Shown here one piece after another: positions 1 through 11,534 of a stretch of DNA of 64,000 bases. How positions within the stretch are numbered: position 1 is the first letter of the stretch; the number at the start of each line of letters is the position of its first letter. The stretch covers positions 1,612,001-1,676,000 of the forward strand of contig NW_027490108.1 in NCBI RefSeq assembly GCF_050948175.1, read 5' to 3'. Source of the DNA: Xylocopa sonorina. Taxonomy: Eukaryota; Arthropoda; Insecta; Hymenoptera; Apidae. The translations under genes were made by a program, and so were the position numbers. The notes under the pieces were generated by a model. That model was not told where the DNA came from. It did not search any database and was given only the letters and a program-made list of their open reading frames with translations.

Positions 1-175
1 AGGAAATTGCGTTTGCAGATGTCTACGTATCGTAGCAATTGAGTTCTTATGATTCTTAAATCGCGATACCGCATTTAAATTTCTATGTTTCATGGTAAGA
101 TATAATATTCATTGCGAAGTGTTATGCATACCTCGTCTACGATTCAAATGGATGTAAATGCGACACTTCCTCGCT
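1..175 (+). repeat. Divergent monomer with GCATTTAAAT variant, 175 bp
   Basis: This monomer has GATACCGCATTTAAATTTC where most copies have GATATCGCATCTCATTTC, which adds one base and removes the GCGATATCGC palindrome. I found the GCATTTAAAT landmark at 71, 4591, 6680, 17982 and 20940, and nowhere to the right. The 71-6680 spacing (6609 bp) and the 17982-20940 spacing (2958 bp) match the block duplications described elsewhere, so the variant tracks the higher-order structure of the left part of the array. Confidence 0.85.
23..35. other. Inverted repeat CTACG-TAT-CGTAG (example)
   Basis: Five-base arms CTACG and CGTAG are separated by TAT, just downstream of TTTGCAGATGT. The full form is common; alternatives such as CTAGGTATCGTAG and CTACCTATCGTAG carry a single mismatch in the left arm. 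With the two other palindromes, each monomer has at least three dyad elements. Confidence 0.75.
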
Positions 176-237
176 AGGAAATGGCGTTTGCAGATGTCTA
201 CGTATCGTAGCAATTGATTTCTAGTGCTTCTTAAAAG

Positions 238-247
238 GCGATATCGC
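238..247. other. 10-bp perfect palindrome GCGATATCGC (example)
   Basis: GCGATATCGC is self-complementary and is one of the most conserved motifs of the monomer, usually within AAAACGCGATATCGCATC. Variants that break it are GAGATATCGC, GTGATATCGC, GCGAATCGC and GATACCGC, and they mark particular subfamilies. It accounts for much of the CpG content of the unit. Confidence 0.8.
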
Positions 248-349
248 ATCTCATTTCTATGTTTCATGGTAAGATATAATATGATTTGCGAAGTGTTATG
301 TTTTCCTTGTCTACACTTCAAATGAATGTAAATGCGACACTTCCTTGCA

Positions 350-522
350 AGGAAATAGCGTTTGCAGATGTTTACGTATCGTAGGGATAGAGTTCTAATT
401 CTTCTTAAAACGAGAATCGCATCTCATTTCTATGTTGCATGGTAGGATATAATATTCATTGTAAAGTGTTATGTATACCTCGTATTCTCTTCAGAAGAAT
501 GTAAATGCGGCACTTCCTTGCA
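350..522 (+). repeat. Divergent monomer type with CGTATTCTCTTCAG, 173 bp
   Basis: This monomer type differs from the majority at several linked sites: GTTTACGTATCGTAGGG, ATTCTTCTT, GAGAATCGC in place of GATATCGC (one base shorter), TTGCATGGTAGG, and CGTATTCTCTTCAGAAG in place of CGTCTACACTTCAAATG. The CGTATTCTCTTCAG landmark occurs at 481, 1698, 7090, 9177, 11262, 15958, 19088 and 22046. None was seen to the right of 22.1 kb. The linked changes mark it as an old, separately evolving monomer class confined to the left-hand higher-order repeat. Confidence 0.85.
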
Positions 523-527
523 AGGAA
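514..527. other. 14-bp perfect palindrome TTCCTTGCAAGGAA (example)
   Basis: TTCCTTGCAAGGAA equals its own reverse complement. It sits at the junction between monomers and is present in a large share of copies across the array. The main alternative form, TTCCTTGCTAGGAA, has one base changed and loses the central symmetry but keeps most of the arms. It is a candidate for cruciform formation or for a dimeric binding protein. No function is shown. Confidence 0.8.
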
Positions 528-870
528 ATAGCGCTTGCAGATGTCTACGTATCGTAGCAATAGATTTCTAATGCTTCTTAAAACGCGACATCGCATCTCA
601 TTTCTATGTTTCATGGTAAGGTATAATATGATTTGCGAAGTGTTATGTATTCCTCGTCTACACTTCAAATGAATGTGAATGCGACACTTCCTCGCTAGGA
701 AATGGCGTTTGCAGATGTCTACGTATCGTAGCAATAGATTTCTAATGCTTCTTAAAACGCGATATCGCATCTCATTACTATGTTGCATGGTAAGATACAA
801 TATTCATTGTAAAGTGTTATACATTCCTCGTCTACGATTCAAATGAATGTAAATGCGACACTTCCCCGCT

Positions 871-1044
871 AGGAAATAGCGTCTGCAGATGTCTAGGTAT
901 CGTAGCAATAGATTTCTAATGCTTCTTAAAACGCGATATCGCTTCTCATTTGTACGTTTCATGACAAGGTATAGTATTCATTGCGATGTATTATATATAC
1001 CTATTATTCACTTCGAAATAATGTAAATGCGACACTTCCTTGCA
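871..1044 (+). repeat. Divergent monomer type with TTATATATAC, 174 bp
   Basis: This is the most divergent monomer class in the window. It carries CGCTTCTCATTTGTACG, CATGACAAGGTATAG, GCGATGTATTATATATACC and ATTATTCACTTCGAAATAATG in place of the usual motifs. The TTATATATAC landmark, or its TTATATACAC form, lies at 991, 5164, 7600, 8296, 12989, 15077, 18555, 19598, 21513 and 22556, and I saw none beyond 22.6 kb. Spacings of 2088 (12989-15077) and 2958 (18555-21513, 19598-22556) agree with the tandem block duplications. Confidence 0.85.
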
Positions 1045-2945
1045 AGGAAATAGCGTTTGCAGATGTCTACTTTTCGTAGGGATTGTTTTCTAATGCCTCT
1101 TAAAGCGTGATATCGCATCTCATTTCTATGTTTCATGATAAGATGTAATATTCATTGCGAAGTGTTATGTTTTCCTCGTCTATACTTCAAATGAATGTAA
1201 ATGCGACACTTTCTTGCTAGGAAATAGCGTCTGCAGATATCTGGGTATCGTAGCAATAGAGTTCTAATGCTTCTTAAAACGCGATATCGCATCTCATTTG
1301 TAATTTTCATGGTAAGATATAATATGATTTGCGAAGTGTTATGTATTCCTCGTCTACAATTCAAATGAATGTAAATGCGACACTTCCTTGCAAGGAAATA
1401 GCGTTTGCAGATGTCTACGTATCGTAGCAATAGAGTTCTTATGATTCTTAAAACGCGATATCGCATCTCATTTCTATGTTTCATGGTAAGATATAATATG
1501 ATTTGCGAAGTGTTATGCATTCCTCGTCTACGATTCAAATGAATGTAAATGCGACACTTACTTGCTAGGAAATAGCGTTTGCAGATGTTTACGTATCGTA
1601 GGGATAGAGTTCTAATTCTTCTTAAAACGCGAATCGCATCTCATTTCTATGTTGCATGGTAGGATATAATATTCATTGCAAAGTGTTATGTATACCTCGT
1701 ATTCTCTTCAGAAGAATGTAAATGCGGAACTTCCTTGCAAGGAAATAGCGTTTGCAGATGTTTACGTATCGTAGGGATAGAGTTCAAATGCTTTTTAAAA
1801 TGCGATATCGCATCTCATTTCTATGTTTCATGGTAAGATATAATATGATTTGCGAAGTGTCATGTATTCCTCGTCTACACTTCAAATGAATGTAAATGCG
1901 ACACTTGCTTGCTAGAAAATAGAGTCTGCAGATATCTAGGTATCGTAGCAATAGAGTTCTAATGCTTCATAAACGCGATATCGCATCTCATATCTATGTT
2001 TCATGGTAAGATATAATATGATTTGCGAAGTGTCATGTATTCCTCGTCTACACTTCAAATGAATGTGAATGCGACACTTCCTTGCTAGGAAATAGCATCT
2101 GCAGATGTCTAGGTATCGTAGCAATAGTGTTCTAATGCTTCTTAAAACGTGATATCGCATCTCATTTCTATGTTTCATGGTAAGATATAATATGATTTGC
2201 GAAGTGTTATGTATTCCTCGTCTACACTTCAAATGAATGTGAATGCGACACTTCCCCGCTAGGAAATGGCGTTTGCAGATGTCTACGTATCGTAGCAATA
2301 GATTTCTAATGCTTCTTAAAACGCGATATCGCATCTCATTACTATGTTGCATGATAAGATACAATATTCATTGTAAAGTGTTATGCATTCCTCGTCTACG
2401 ATTCAAATGAATGTAAATGCGACACTTCCTTGCTAGGAAGTAGCGTTTGCAGATGTTTACGTATCGTAGGGATAGAGTTCTAATGATTCTTAAAACGCGA
2501 TATCGCATCTCATTTCTATGTTTCATGGTAAGATATAATATTCATTGCGAAGTGTTATGCATTCCTCGTCAACGATTCAAATGGATGTAAATGCGACACT
2601 TCCTCGCTAGGAAATGGCGTTTGCAGATGTCTACGTATCGTAGGGATAGAGTTCTAATGCTTCTTAAAACGCGATATCGCATCTCATTTATATGTTTCAT
2701 GGTAAGATATAATATTCATTGCGAAGTGTTATGCATTCCTCGTCTACGATTCAAATGGATGTAAATGCGACACTTCCTCGCTAGGAAATGGCGTTTGCAG
2801 ATGTCTACGTATGTAGCAATAGATTTCTAATGCTTCTTAAAACGCGAAATCGCATCACATTTCTATGTTTCATGGTAAGTTATAATATGATTTGCGAAGT
2901 GTTATGTATTCCTCGTCTACACTTCAAGTGAATGAAAATGCGACA
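888..2945 (+). repeat. Long-period block continued, copy A
   Basis: This stretch aligns with 8193-10424 in the second long-period copy. The offset is 7305 bp (42 monomers less 3 bp) up to about 1.3 kb and 7479 bp (43 monomers less 3 bp) after that, so copy B has gained one more monomer near 8.7-8.9 kb. A rare one-base deletion, ACGTATGTAG in place of ACGTATCGTAG, marks the homologous spot at 2802, 10281 and 17062. Confidence 0.8.
2096..2107. other. 12-bp palindrome CATCTGCAGATG (subset of monomers)
   Basis: In monomers reading AGCATCTGCAGATG the usual TTTGCAGATG motif becomes a perfect 12-bp palindrome. The form GTCTGCAGATG, frequent in the array, keeps an 8-bp core, TCTGCAGA. The full 12-bp form also occurs near 36005 and 38275, and in the duplicates of the 2.1 kb copy near 9575 and 16356. 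Confidence 0.7.
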
Positions 2946-3814
2946 CTTCCTCGCTAGGAAATAGCGTTTGCAGATGTCTACGTATCGTAGCAATAGATTT
3001 CTAATGCTTCTTAAAACGCGATATCGCATCTCATTTCTATGTTTCATGGTAAGATATAATATGATTTGCGAAGTGTTATGTATTCCTCGTCTACACTTCA
3101 AATGAATGTGAATGCGACACTTCCCCGCTAGGAAATGGCGTTTGCAGATGTCTACGTATCGTAGCAATAGATTTCTAATGCTTCTTAAAACGCGATATCG
3201 CATCTCATTACTATGTTGCATGATAAGATACAATATTCATTGTAAAGTGTTATGCATTCCTCGTCTACGATTCAAATGAATGTAAATGCGACACTTCCTT
3301 GCTAGGAAGTAGCGTTTGCAGATGTTTACGTATCGTAGGGATAGAGTTCTAATGATTCTTAAAACGCGATATCGCATCTCATTTCTATGTTTCATGGTAA
3401 GATATAATATTCATTGCGAAGTGTTATGCATTCCTCGTCAACGATTCAAATGGATGTAAATGCGACACTTCCTCGCTAGGAAATGGCGTTTGCAGATGTC
3501 TACGTATCGTAGGGATAGAGTTCTAATGCTTCTTAAAACGCGATATCGCATCTCATTTATATGTTTCATGGTAAGATATAATATTCATTGCGAAGTGTTA
3601 TGCATTCCTCGTCTACGATTCAAATGGATGTAAATGCGACACTTCCTCGCTAGGAAATGGCGTTTGCAGATGTCTACGTATGTAGCAATAGATTTCTAAT
3701 GCTTCTTAAAACGCGAAATCGCATCACATTTCTATGTTTCATGGTAAGTTATAATATGATTTGCGAAGTGTTATGTATTCCTCGTCTACACTTCAAGTGA
3801 ATGAAAATGCGACA
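2150..3814 (+). repeat. 5-mer tandem duplication, 869 bp
   Basis: Bases 2150-2945 recur at 3019-3814, an offset of 869 bp (five monomers less 1 bp). The shared rare features are TGCTAGGAAG at 2431 and 3300, CTCGTCAACG at about 2566 and 3435, and the one-base deletion ACGTATGTAG at 2802 and 3671. Copies B and C of the long-period block have this unit once. The duplication is therefore specific to copy A, or was lost in the others. Confidence 0.85.
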
Positions 3815-6609
3815 CTTCCTTGCTAGGAAATTGCGTTTGCAGATGTATACGTATCGTAGCAATAGAGTTCTTATGATTCTTAAAACGCGATATCGCATCT
3901 CATTTCTATGTTTCATGGTAAGATATAATATTCATTGCGAAGTGTTATGCATTCCTCCTCTACACTTCAAATGAATGTAAATGCGACACTTCCTTGCCAG
4001 GAAATAGCGTTTGCAAATGTCTACCTATCGTAGCAATAGTGTTCTAATGCTTCGTGAAACGCGATATCGCATCTGATTTCTATGTTTCATGGTAAGATAT
4101 AATATGATTTGCGAAGTGTTATGTATTCCTAGTCTACACTTCAAATGAATGAAAATGCGACACTTCCTTGCTAGGAAATTGCGTTTGCAGATGTCTACGT
4201 ATCGTAGCAATAGAGTTCTTATGATTCTTAAAACGCGATATCGCATCTCATTTCTATGTTTCATGGTAAGATATGATGTTCATTGCGAAGTGTTATGTAT
4301 TCCTCGTCTACACTTCAAATGAATGTGAATGCGACACTTCCTCGCTAGGAAATGGCGTTTGCAGATGTCTACGTATCGTAGCAATAGATTTTTAATGCTT
4401 CTTAGAACGCGATATCGCATCTCATTTCTATGTTTCATGGTAAGATATAATATGATTTGCGAAGTGTTATGTATTCCTCGTCTACACTTCAAATGAATGA
4501 AAATGCGACACTTCCTTGCAAGGAAATTGCGTTTGCAGATGTCTACGTATCGTAGCAATTGAGTTCTTATGATTCTTAAATCGCGATACCGCATTTAAAT
4601 TTCTATGTTTCATGGTAAGATATAATATTCATTGCGAAGTGTTATGCATTCCTCGTCTACGATACAAATGGATGTAAATGCGACACTTCCTCGCTAGGAA
4701 ATAGCGTTTGCAGATGTCTACGTATCGTAGCAATAGATTTCTAATGCTTCTTAAAACGCGATATCGCATCTCATTTCTATGTTTCATGGTAAGGTATAAT
4801 ATGATTTGCGAAGTGTTATGTATTCCTCGTCTACACTTCAAATGAATGTGAATGCGACACTTCCTCGCTAGGAAATGGCGTTTGCAGATGTCTACGTATC
4901 GTAGCAATAGATTTCTAATGCTTCTTAAAACGCGAAATCGCATCTCATTACTATGTTGCATGATAAGATACAATATTCATTGTAAAGTGTTATACATTCC
5001 TCGTCTACGATTCAAATGAATGTAAATGCGACACTTCCCCGCTAGGAAATAGCGTCTGCAGATGTCTAGGTATCGTAGCAATAGAGTTCTAATGCTTCTT
5101 AAAACGCGATATCGCTTCTCATTTGTACATTTCATGACAAGGTATAGTATTCATTGCGATGTATTATATATACCTATTATTCACTTCGAAATAATGTAAA
5201 TGCGACACTTCCTTGCAAGGAAATAGCGTTTGCAGATGTCTACTTTTCGTAGGGATTGTTTTCTAATGCTTCTTAAAGCGTAATATCGCATCTCATTTCT
5301 ATGTTTCATGATAAGATGTAATATTCATTGCGAAGTGTTATGTTTTCCTCGTCTATACTTCAAATGAATGTAAATGCGACACTTTCTTGCTAGGAAATAG
5401 CGTCTGCAGATATCTGGGTATCGTAGCAATAGAGTTCTAATGCTTCTTAAAACGCGATATCGCATCTCATTTGTAAGTTTCATGGTAAGATATAATATGA
5501 TTTGCGAAGTGTTATGTATTCCTCGTCTACACTTCAAATGAATGAAAATGCGACACTTCCTTGCAAGGAAATGGCGTTTGCAGATGTCTACGTATCGTAG
5601 AAATAGATTTCTAATGCTTCTTAAAACGCGATATCGCATCTCATTACTATGTTGCATGATAAGATACAATATTCATTGTAAAGTGTTATGCATTCCTCGT
5701 CTACGATTCAAATGAATGTAAATGCGACACTTCCTTGCTAGGAAGTAGCGTTTGCAGATGTTTAGGTATCGTAGGGATAGAGTTCTAATGATTCTTAAAA
5801 CGCGATATCGCATCTCATTTCTACGTTTCATGGTAAGATATAACATTCATTGCAAAGTTTTATGCATTCCTCGTCTACGAATCAAATGGATGTAAATGCG
5901 ACACTTCCTCGCTAGGAAATGGCGTTTGCAGATGTCTACGTATCGTAGGGATAGAGTTCTAATGCTTCTTAAAACGCGATATCGCATGTCATTTCTATGT
6001 TTCATGGTAAAATATAATATTCATTGCGAAGTGTTATGCATTCCTCGTCTACGATTCAAATGGATGTAAATGCGACACTTCCTCGCTAGGAAATGGCGTT
6101 TGCAGATGACTGCGTTTCGTAGCAATAGATTTCTAATGCTTCTTAAAACGCGAAATCGCATCACATTTCTATGTTTCATGGTAAGTTATAATATGATTTG
6201 CGAAGTGTTATGTATTCCTCGTCTACACCTCAAGTGAATGAAAATGCGACACTTCCTTGCTAGGAAATTGCGTTTGCAGATGTCTACGTATCGTAGCAAT
6301 AGAGTTCTTATGATTCTTAAAACGCGATATCGCATCTCATTTCTATGTTTCATGGTAAGATATAATATTCATTGCGAAGTGTTATGCATTCCTCCTCTAC
6401 ACTTCAAATGAATGTAAATGCGACACTTCCTTGCCAGGAAATAGCGTTTGCAGATGTCTACGTATCGTAGCAATAGATTTCTAATGCTTCTTAGAACGCG
6501 ATATCGCATCTCATTTCTATGTTTCATGGTAAGATATAATATGATTTGCGAAGTGTTATGTATTCCTCGTCTACACTTCAAATGAATGAAAATGCGACAC
6601 TTCCTTGCT

Positions 6610-7498
6610 AGGAAATTGCGTTTGCAGATGTCTACGTATCGTAGCAATTGAGTTCTTATGATTCTTAAATCGCGATACCGCATTTAAATTTCTATGTTTC
6701 ATGGTAAGATATAATATTCATTGCGAAGTGTTATGCATACCTCGTCTACGATTCAAATGGATGTAAATGCGACACTTCCTCGCTAGGAAATGGCGTTTGC
6801 AGATGTCTACGTATCGTAGCAATTGATTTCTAGTGCTTCTTAAAAGGCGATATCGCATCTCATTTCTATGTTTCATGGTAAGATATAATATGATTTGCGA
6901 AGTGTTATGTTTTCCTTGTCTACACTTCAAATGAATGTAAATGCGACACTTCCTTGCAAGGAAATAGCGTTTGCAGATGTTTACGTATCGTAGGGATAGA
7001 GTTCTAATTCTTCTTAAAACGAGAATCGCATCTCATTTCTATGTTGCATGGTAGGATATAATATTCATTGTAAAGTGTTATGTATACCTCGTATTCTCTT
7101 CAGAAGAATGTAAATGCGGCACTTCCTTGCAAGGAAATAGCGCTTGCAGATGTCTACGTATCGTAGCAATAGATTTCTAATGCTTCTTAAAACGCGACAT
7201 CGCATCTCATTTCTATGTTTCATGGTAAGGTATAATATGATTTGCGAAGTGTTATGTATTCCTCGTCTACACTTCAAATGAATGTGAATGCGACACTTCC
7301 TCGCTAGGAAATGGCGTTTGCAGATGTCTACGTATCGTAGCAATAGATTTCTAATGCTTCTTAAAACGCGATATCGCATCTCATTACTATGTTGCATGGT
7401 AAGATACAATATTCATTGTAAAGTGTTATACATTCCTCGTCTACGATTCAAATGAATGTAAATGCGACACTTCCCCGCTAGGAAATAGCGTCTGCAGA
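6610..7498 (+). repeat. Long-period block, second copy (partner at 1-889)
   Basis: This block repeats the window's first 890 bp at a 6609-bp offset, with the same divergent monomers in the same order. Past about 7500 it carries CGAAAGAATG and AATGTTTCTT variants where the first copy has CGAAATAATG and AATGCTTCTT. It then runs through four additional monomers before alignment with the first copy resumes near 8196. Confidence 0.85.
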
Positions 7499-8192
7499 TG
7501 TCTAGGTATCGTAGCAATAGAGTTCTAATGTTTCTTAAAACGCGATATCGCATCTCATTTGTACGTTTCATGACAAGGTATAGTATTCATTGCGATGTAT
7601 TATATATACCTATTATTCACTTCGAAAGAATGTAAATGCGACACTTCCCTGCAAGGAAATAGCGTTTGCAGATGTCTACTTTTCGTAGGGATTGTTTTCT
7701 AATGCTTCTTAAAGCGTGATATCGCATCTCATTTCTATGTTTCATGGTAAGATATAATATTCATTGCGAAGTGTTATGCATTCCTCGTCTACGATACAAA
7801 TGGATGTAAATGCGACACTTCCTCGCTAGGAAATAGCGTTTGCAGATGTCTACGTATCGTAGCAATAGATTTCTAATGCTTCTTAAAACGCGATATCGCA
7901 TCTCATTTCTATGTTTCATGGTAAGGTATAATATGATTTGCGAAGTGTTATGTATTCCTCGTCTACACTTCAAATGAATGTGAATGCGACACTTCCTCGC
8001 TAGGAAATGGCGTTTGCAGATGTCTACGTATCGTAGCAATAGATTTCTAATGCTTCTTAAAACGCGATATCGCATCTCATTACTATGTTGCATGATAAGA
8101 TACAATATTCATTGTAAAGTGTTATACATTCCTCGTCTACGATTCAAATGAATGTAAATGCGACACTTCCCCGCTAGGAAATAGCGTCTGCA

Positions 8193-10424
8193 GATGTCTA
8201 GGTATCGTAGCAATAGATTTCTAATGCTTCTTAAAACGCGATATCGCTTCTCATTTGTACGTTTCATGACAAGGTATAGTATTCATTGCGATGTATTATA
8301 TATACCTATTATTCACTTCGAAATAATGTAAATGCGACACTTCCTTGCAAGGAAATAGCGTTTGCAGATGTCTACTTTTCGTAGGGATTGTTTTCTAATG
8401 CCTCTTAAAGCGTGATATCGCATCTCATTTCTATGTTTCATGATAAGATGTAATATTCATTGCGAAGTGTTATGTTTTCCTCGTCTATACTTCAAATGAA
8501 TGTAAATGCGACACTTTCTTGCTAGGAAATAGCGTCTGCAGATATCTGGGTATCGTAGCAATAGAGTTCTAATGCTTCTTAAAACGCGATATCGCATCTC
8601 ATTTGTAAGTTTCATGGTAAGATATAATATGATTTGCGAAGTGTTATGTATTCCTCGTCTACAATTCAAATGAATGTAAATGCGACACTTCCTTGCAAGG
8701 AAATAGCGTTTGCAGATGTCTACGTATCGTAGCAATAGAGTTCTTATGATTCTTAAAACGCGATATCGCATCTCATTTCTATGCTTCATGGTAAGATATA
8801 ATATGATTTGCGAAGTGTTATGTATTCCTCGTCTACACTTCAAATGAATGTAAATGCGACACTTCCTTGCAAGGAAATTGCGTTTGCAGATGTCTACGTA
8901 TCGTAGCAATAGAGTTCTTATGATTCTTAAAACGCGATATCGCATCTCATTTCTATGTTTCATGGTAAGATATAATATGATTTGCGAAGTGTTATGCATT
9001 CCTCGTCTACGATTCAAATGAATGTAAATGCGACACTTCCTTGCTAGGAAATAGCGTTTGCAGATGTTTACGTATCGTAGGGATAGAGTTCTAATTCTTC
9101 TTAAAACGCGAATCGCATCTCATTTCTATGTTGCATGGTAGGATATAATATTCATTGCAAAGTGTTATGTATACCTCGTATTCTCTTCAGAAGAATGTAA
9201 ATGCGGAACTTCCTTGCAAGGAAATAGCGTTTGCAGATGTTTACGTATCGTAGGGATAGAGTTCAAATGCTTTTTAAAATGCGATATCGCATCTCATTTC
9301 TATGTTTCATGGTAAGATATAATATGATTTGCGAAGTGTCATGTATTCCTCGTCTACACTTCAAATGAATGTAAATGCGACACTTGCTTGCTAGAAAATA
9401 GAGTCTGCAGATATCTAGGTATCGTAGCAATAGAGTTCTAAGGCTTCATAAACGCGATATCGCATCTCATATCTATGTTTCATGGTAAGATATAATATGA
9501 TTTGCGAAGTGTCATGTATTCCTCGTCTACACTTCAAATGAATGTGAATGCGACACTTCCTTGCTAGGAAATAGCATCTGCAGATGTCTAGGTATCGTAG
9601 CAATAGTGTTCTAATGCTTCTTAAAACGTGATATCGCATCTCATTTCTATGTTTCATGGTAAGATATAATATGATTTGCGAAATGTTATGTATTCCTCGT
9701 CTACACTTCAAATGAATGTGAATGCGACACTTCCCCGCTAGGAAATGGCGTTTGCAGATGTCTACGTATCGTAGCAATAGATTTCTAATGCTTCTTAAAA
9801 CGCGATATCGCATCTCATTACTATGTTGCATGATAAGATACAATATTCATTGTAAAGTGTTATGCATTCCTCGTCTACGATTCAAATGAATGTAAATGCG
9901 ACACTTCCTTGCTAGGAAGTAGCGTTTGCAGATGTTTACGTATCGTAGGGATAGAGTTCTAATGATTCTTAAAACGCGATATCGCATCTCATTTCTATGT
10001 TTCATGGTAAGATATAATATTCATTGCGAAGTGTTATGCATTCCTCGTCAACGATTCAAATGGATGTAAATGCGACACTTCCTCGCTAGGAAATGGCGTT
10101 TGCAGATGTCTACGTATCGTAGGGATAGAGTTCTAATGCTTCTTAAAACGCGATATCGCATCTCATTTATATGTTTCATGGTAAGATATAATATTCATTG
10201 CGAAGTGTTATGCATTCCTCGTCTACGATTCAAATGGATGTAAGTGCGACACTTCCTCGCTAGGAAATGGCGTTTGCAGATGTCTACGTATGTAGCAATA
10301 GATTTCTAATGCTTCTTAAAACGCGAAATCGCATCACATTTCTATGTTTCATGGTAAGTTATAATATGATTTGCGAAGTGTTATGTATTCCTCGTCTACA
10401 CTTCAAGTGAATGAAAATGCGACA
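8193..10424 (+). repeat. Long-period block continued, copy B
   Basis: This is the second copy of the 888-2945 block. It is longer by one monomer and is matched again at an offset of 6781 bp (39 monomers less 5 bp) by about 15.0-17.2 kb. The shared CGTATTCTC landmark at 9177 and 15958 and the shared ACGTATGTAG deletion at 10281 and 17062 both give the 6781 offset. Confidence 0.8.
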
Positions 10425-11534
10425 CTTCCTCGCTAGGAAATAGCGTTTGCAGATGTCTACGTATCGTAGCAATAGATTTCTAATGCTTCTTAAAACGCGA
10501 TATCGCATCTCATTTCTATGTTTCATGGTAAGGTATAATATGATTTGCGAAGTGTTATGTATTCCTCGTCTACACTTCAAATGAATGTGAATGCGACACT
10601 TCCTCGCTAGGAAATGGCGTTTGCAGATGTCTACGTATCGTAGCAATAGATTTCTAATGCTTCTTAAAACGCGATATCGCATCTCATTACTATGTTGCAT
10701 GATAAGATACAATATTCATTGTAAAGTGTTATACATTCCTCGTCTACGATTCAAATGAATGTAAATGCGACACTTCCCCGCTAGGAAATGGCGTTTGCAG
10801 ATGTCTACGTATCGTAGCAATAGATTTCTAATGCTTCTTAAAACGCGATATAGCATCTCATTTCTATGTTTCATGGTAAGATATAATATGATTTGCGAAG
10901 TGTTATGTATTCCTCGTCTACACATCTAATGATTGAAAATGCGACACTTCCTTGCAAGGAAATTGCGTTTGCAGATGTCTACGTATCGTAGCAATTGAGT
11001 TCTTATGATCCTTAAATCGCCATATCGCATCTCATTTCTATGTTTCATGGTAAGTTATAATATGATTTGCGAAGTGTTATGCATTCCTCGTCTACGATTC
11101 AAATGAATGTAAATGCGACACTTCCTTGCTAGGAAATAGCGTTTGCAGATGTTTACGTATCGTAGGGATAGAGTTCTAATTCTTCTTAAAACGCGAATCG
11201 CATCTCATTTCTATGTTGCATGGTAGGATATAATATTCATTGTAAAGTGTTATGTATACCTCGTATTCTCTTCAGAAGAATGTAAATGCGGAACTTCCTT
11301 GCAAGGAAATAGCGTTTGCAGATATTTACGTATCGTAGGGATAGAGTTCAAATGCTTTTTAAAACGCGATATCGCATCTCATTTCTATGTTTCATGGTAA
11401 GATATAATATGATTTGCGAAGTGTCATGTATTCCTCGTCTACACTTCAAATGAATGTAAATGCGACACTTGCTTGCTAGAAAATAGAGTCTGCAGATGTC
11501 TAGGTATCGTAGCAATAGAGTTCTAATGCTTCAT

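Larger units (their letters stand above)
1..889 (+). repeat. Long-period block, first copy (partner at 6610-7498)
   Basis: The first ~890 bp of the window recur at an offset of 6609 bp, equal to 38 monomers less 3 bp. The match includes rare landmarks: GCATTTAAAT at 71 and 6680, and CGTATTCTC at 481 and 7090. After about 890 the alignment at this offset breaks and continues at 7305 bp, meaning that four extra monomers sit in the second copy. Boundaries were set by eye from diagnostic variants and could be off by a few tens of bases. Confidence 0.85.
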
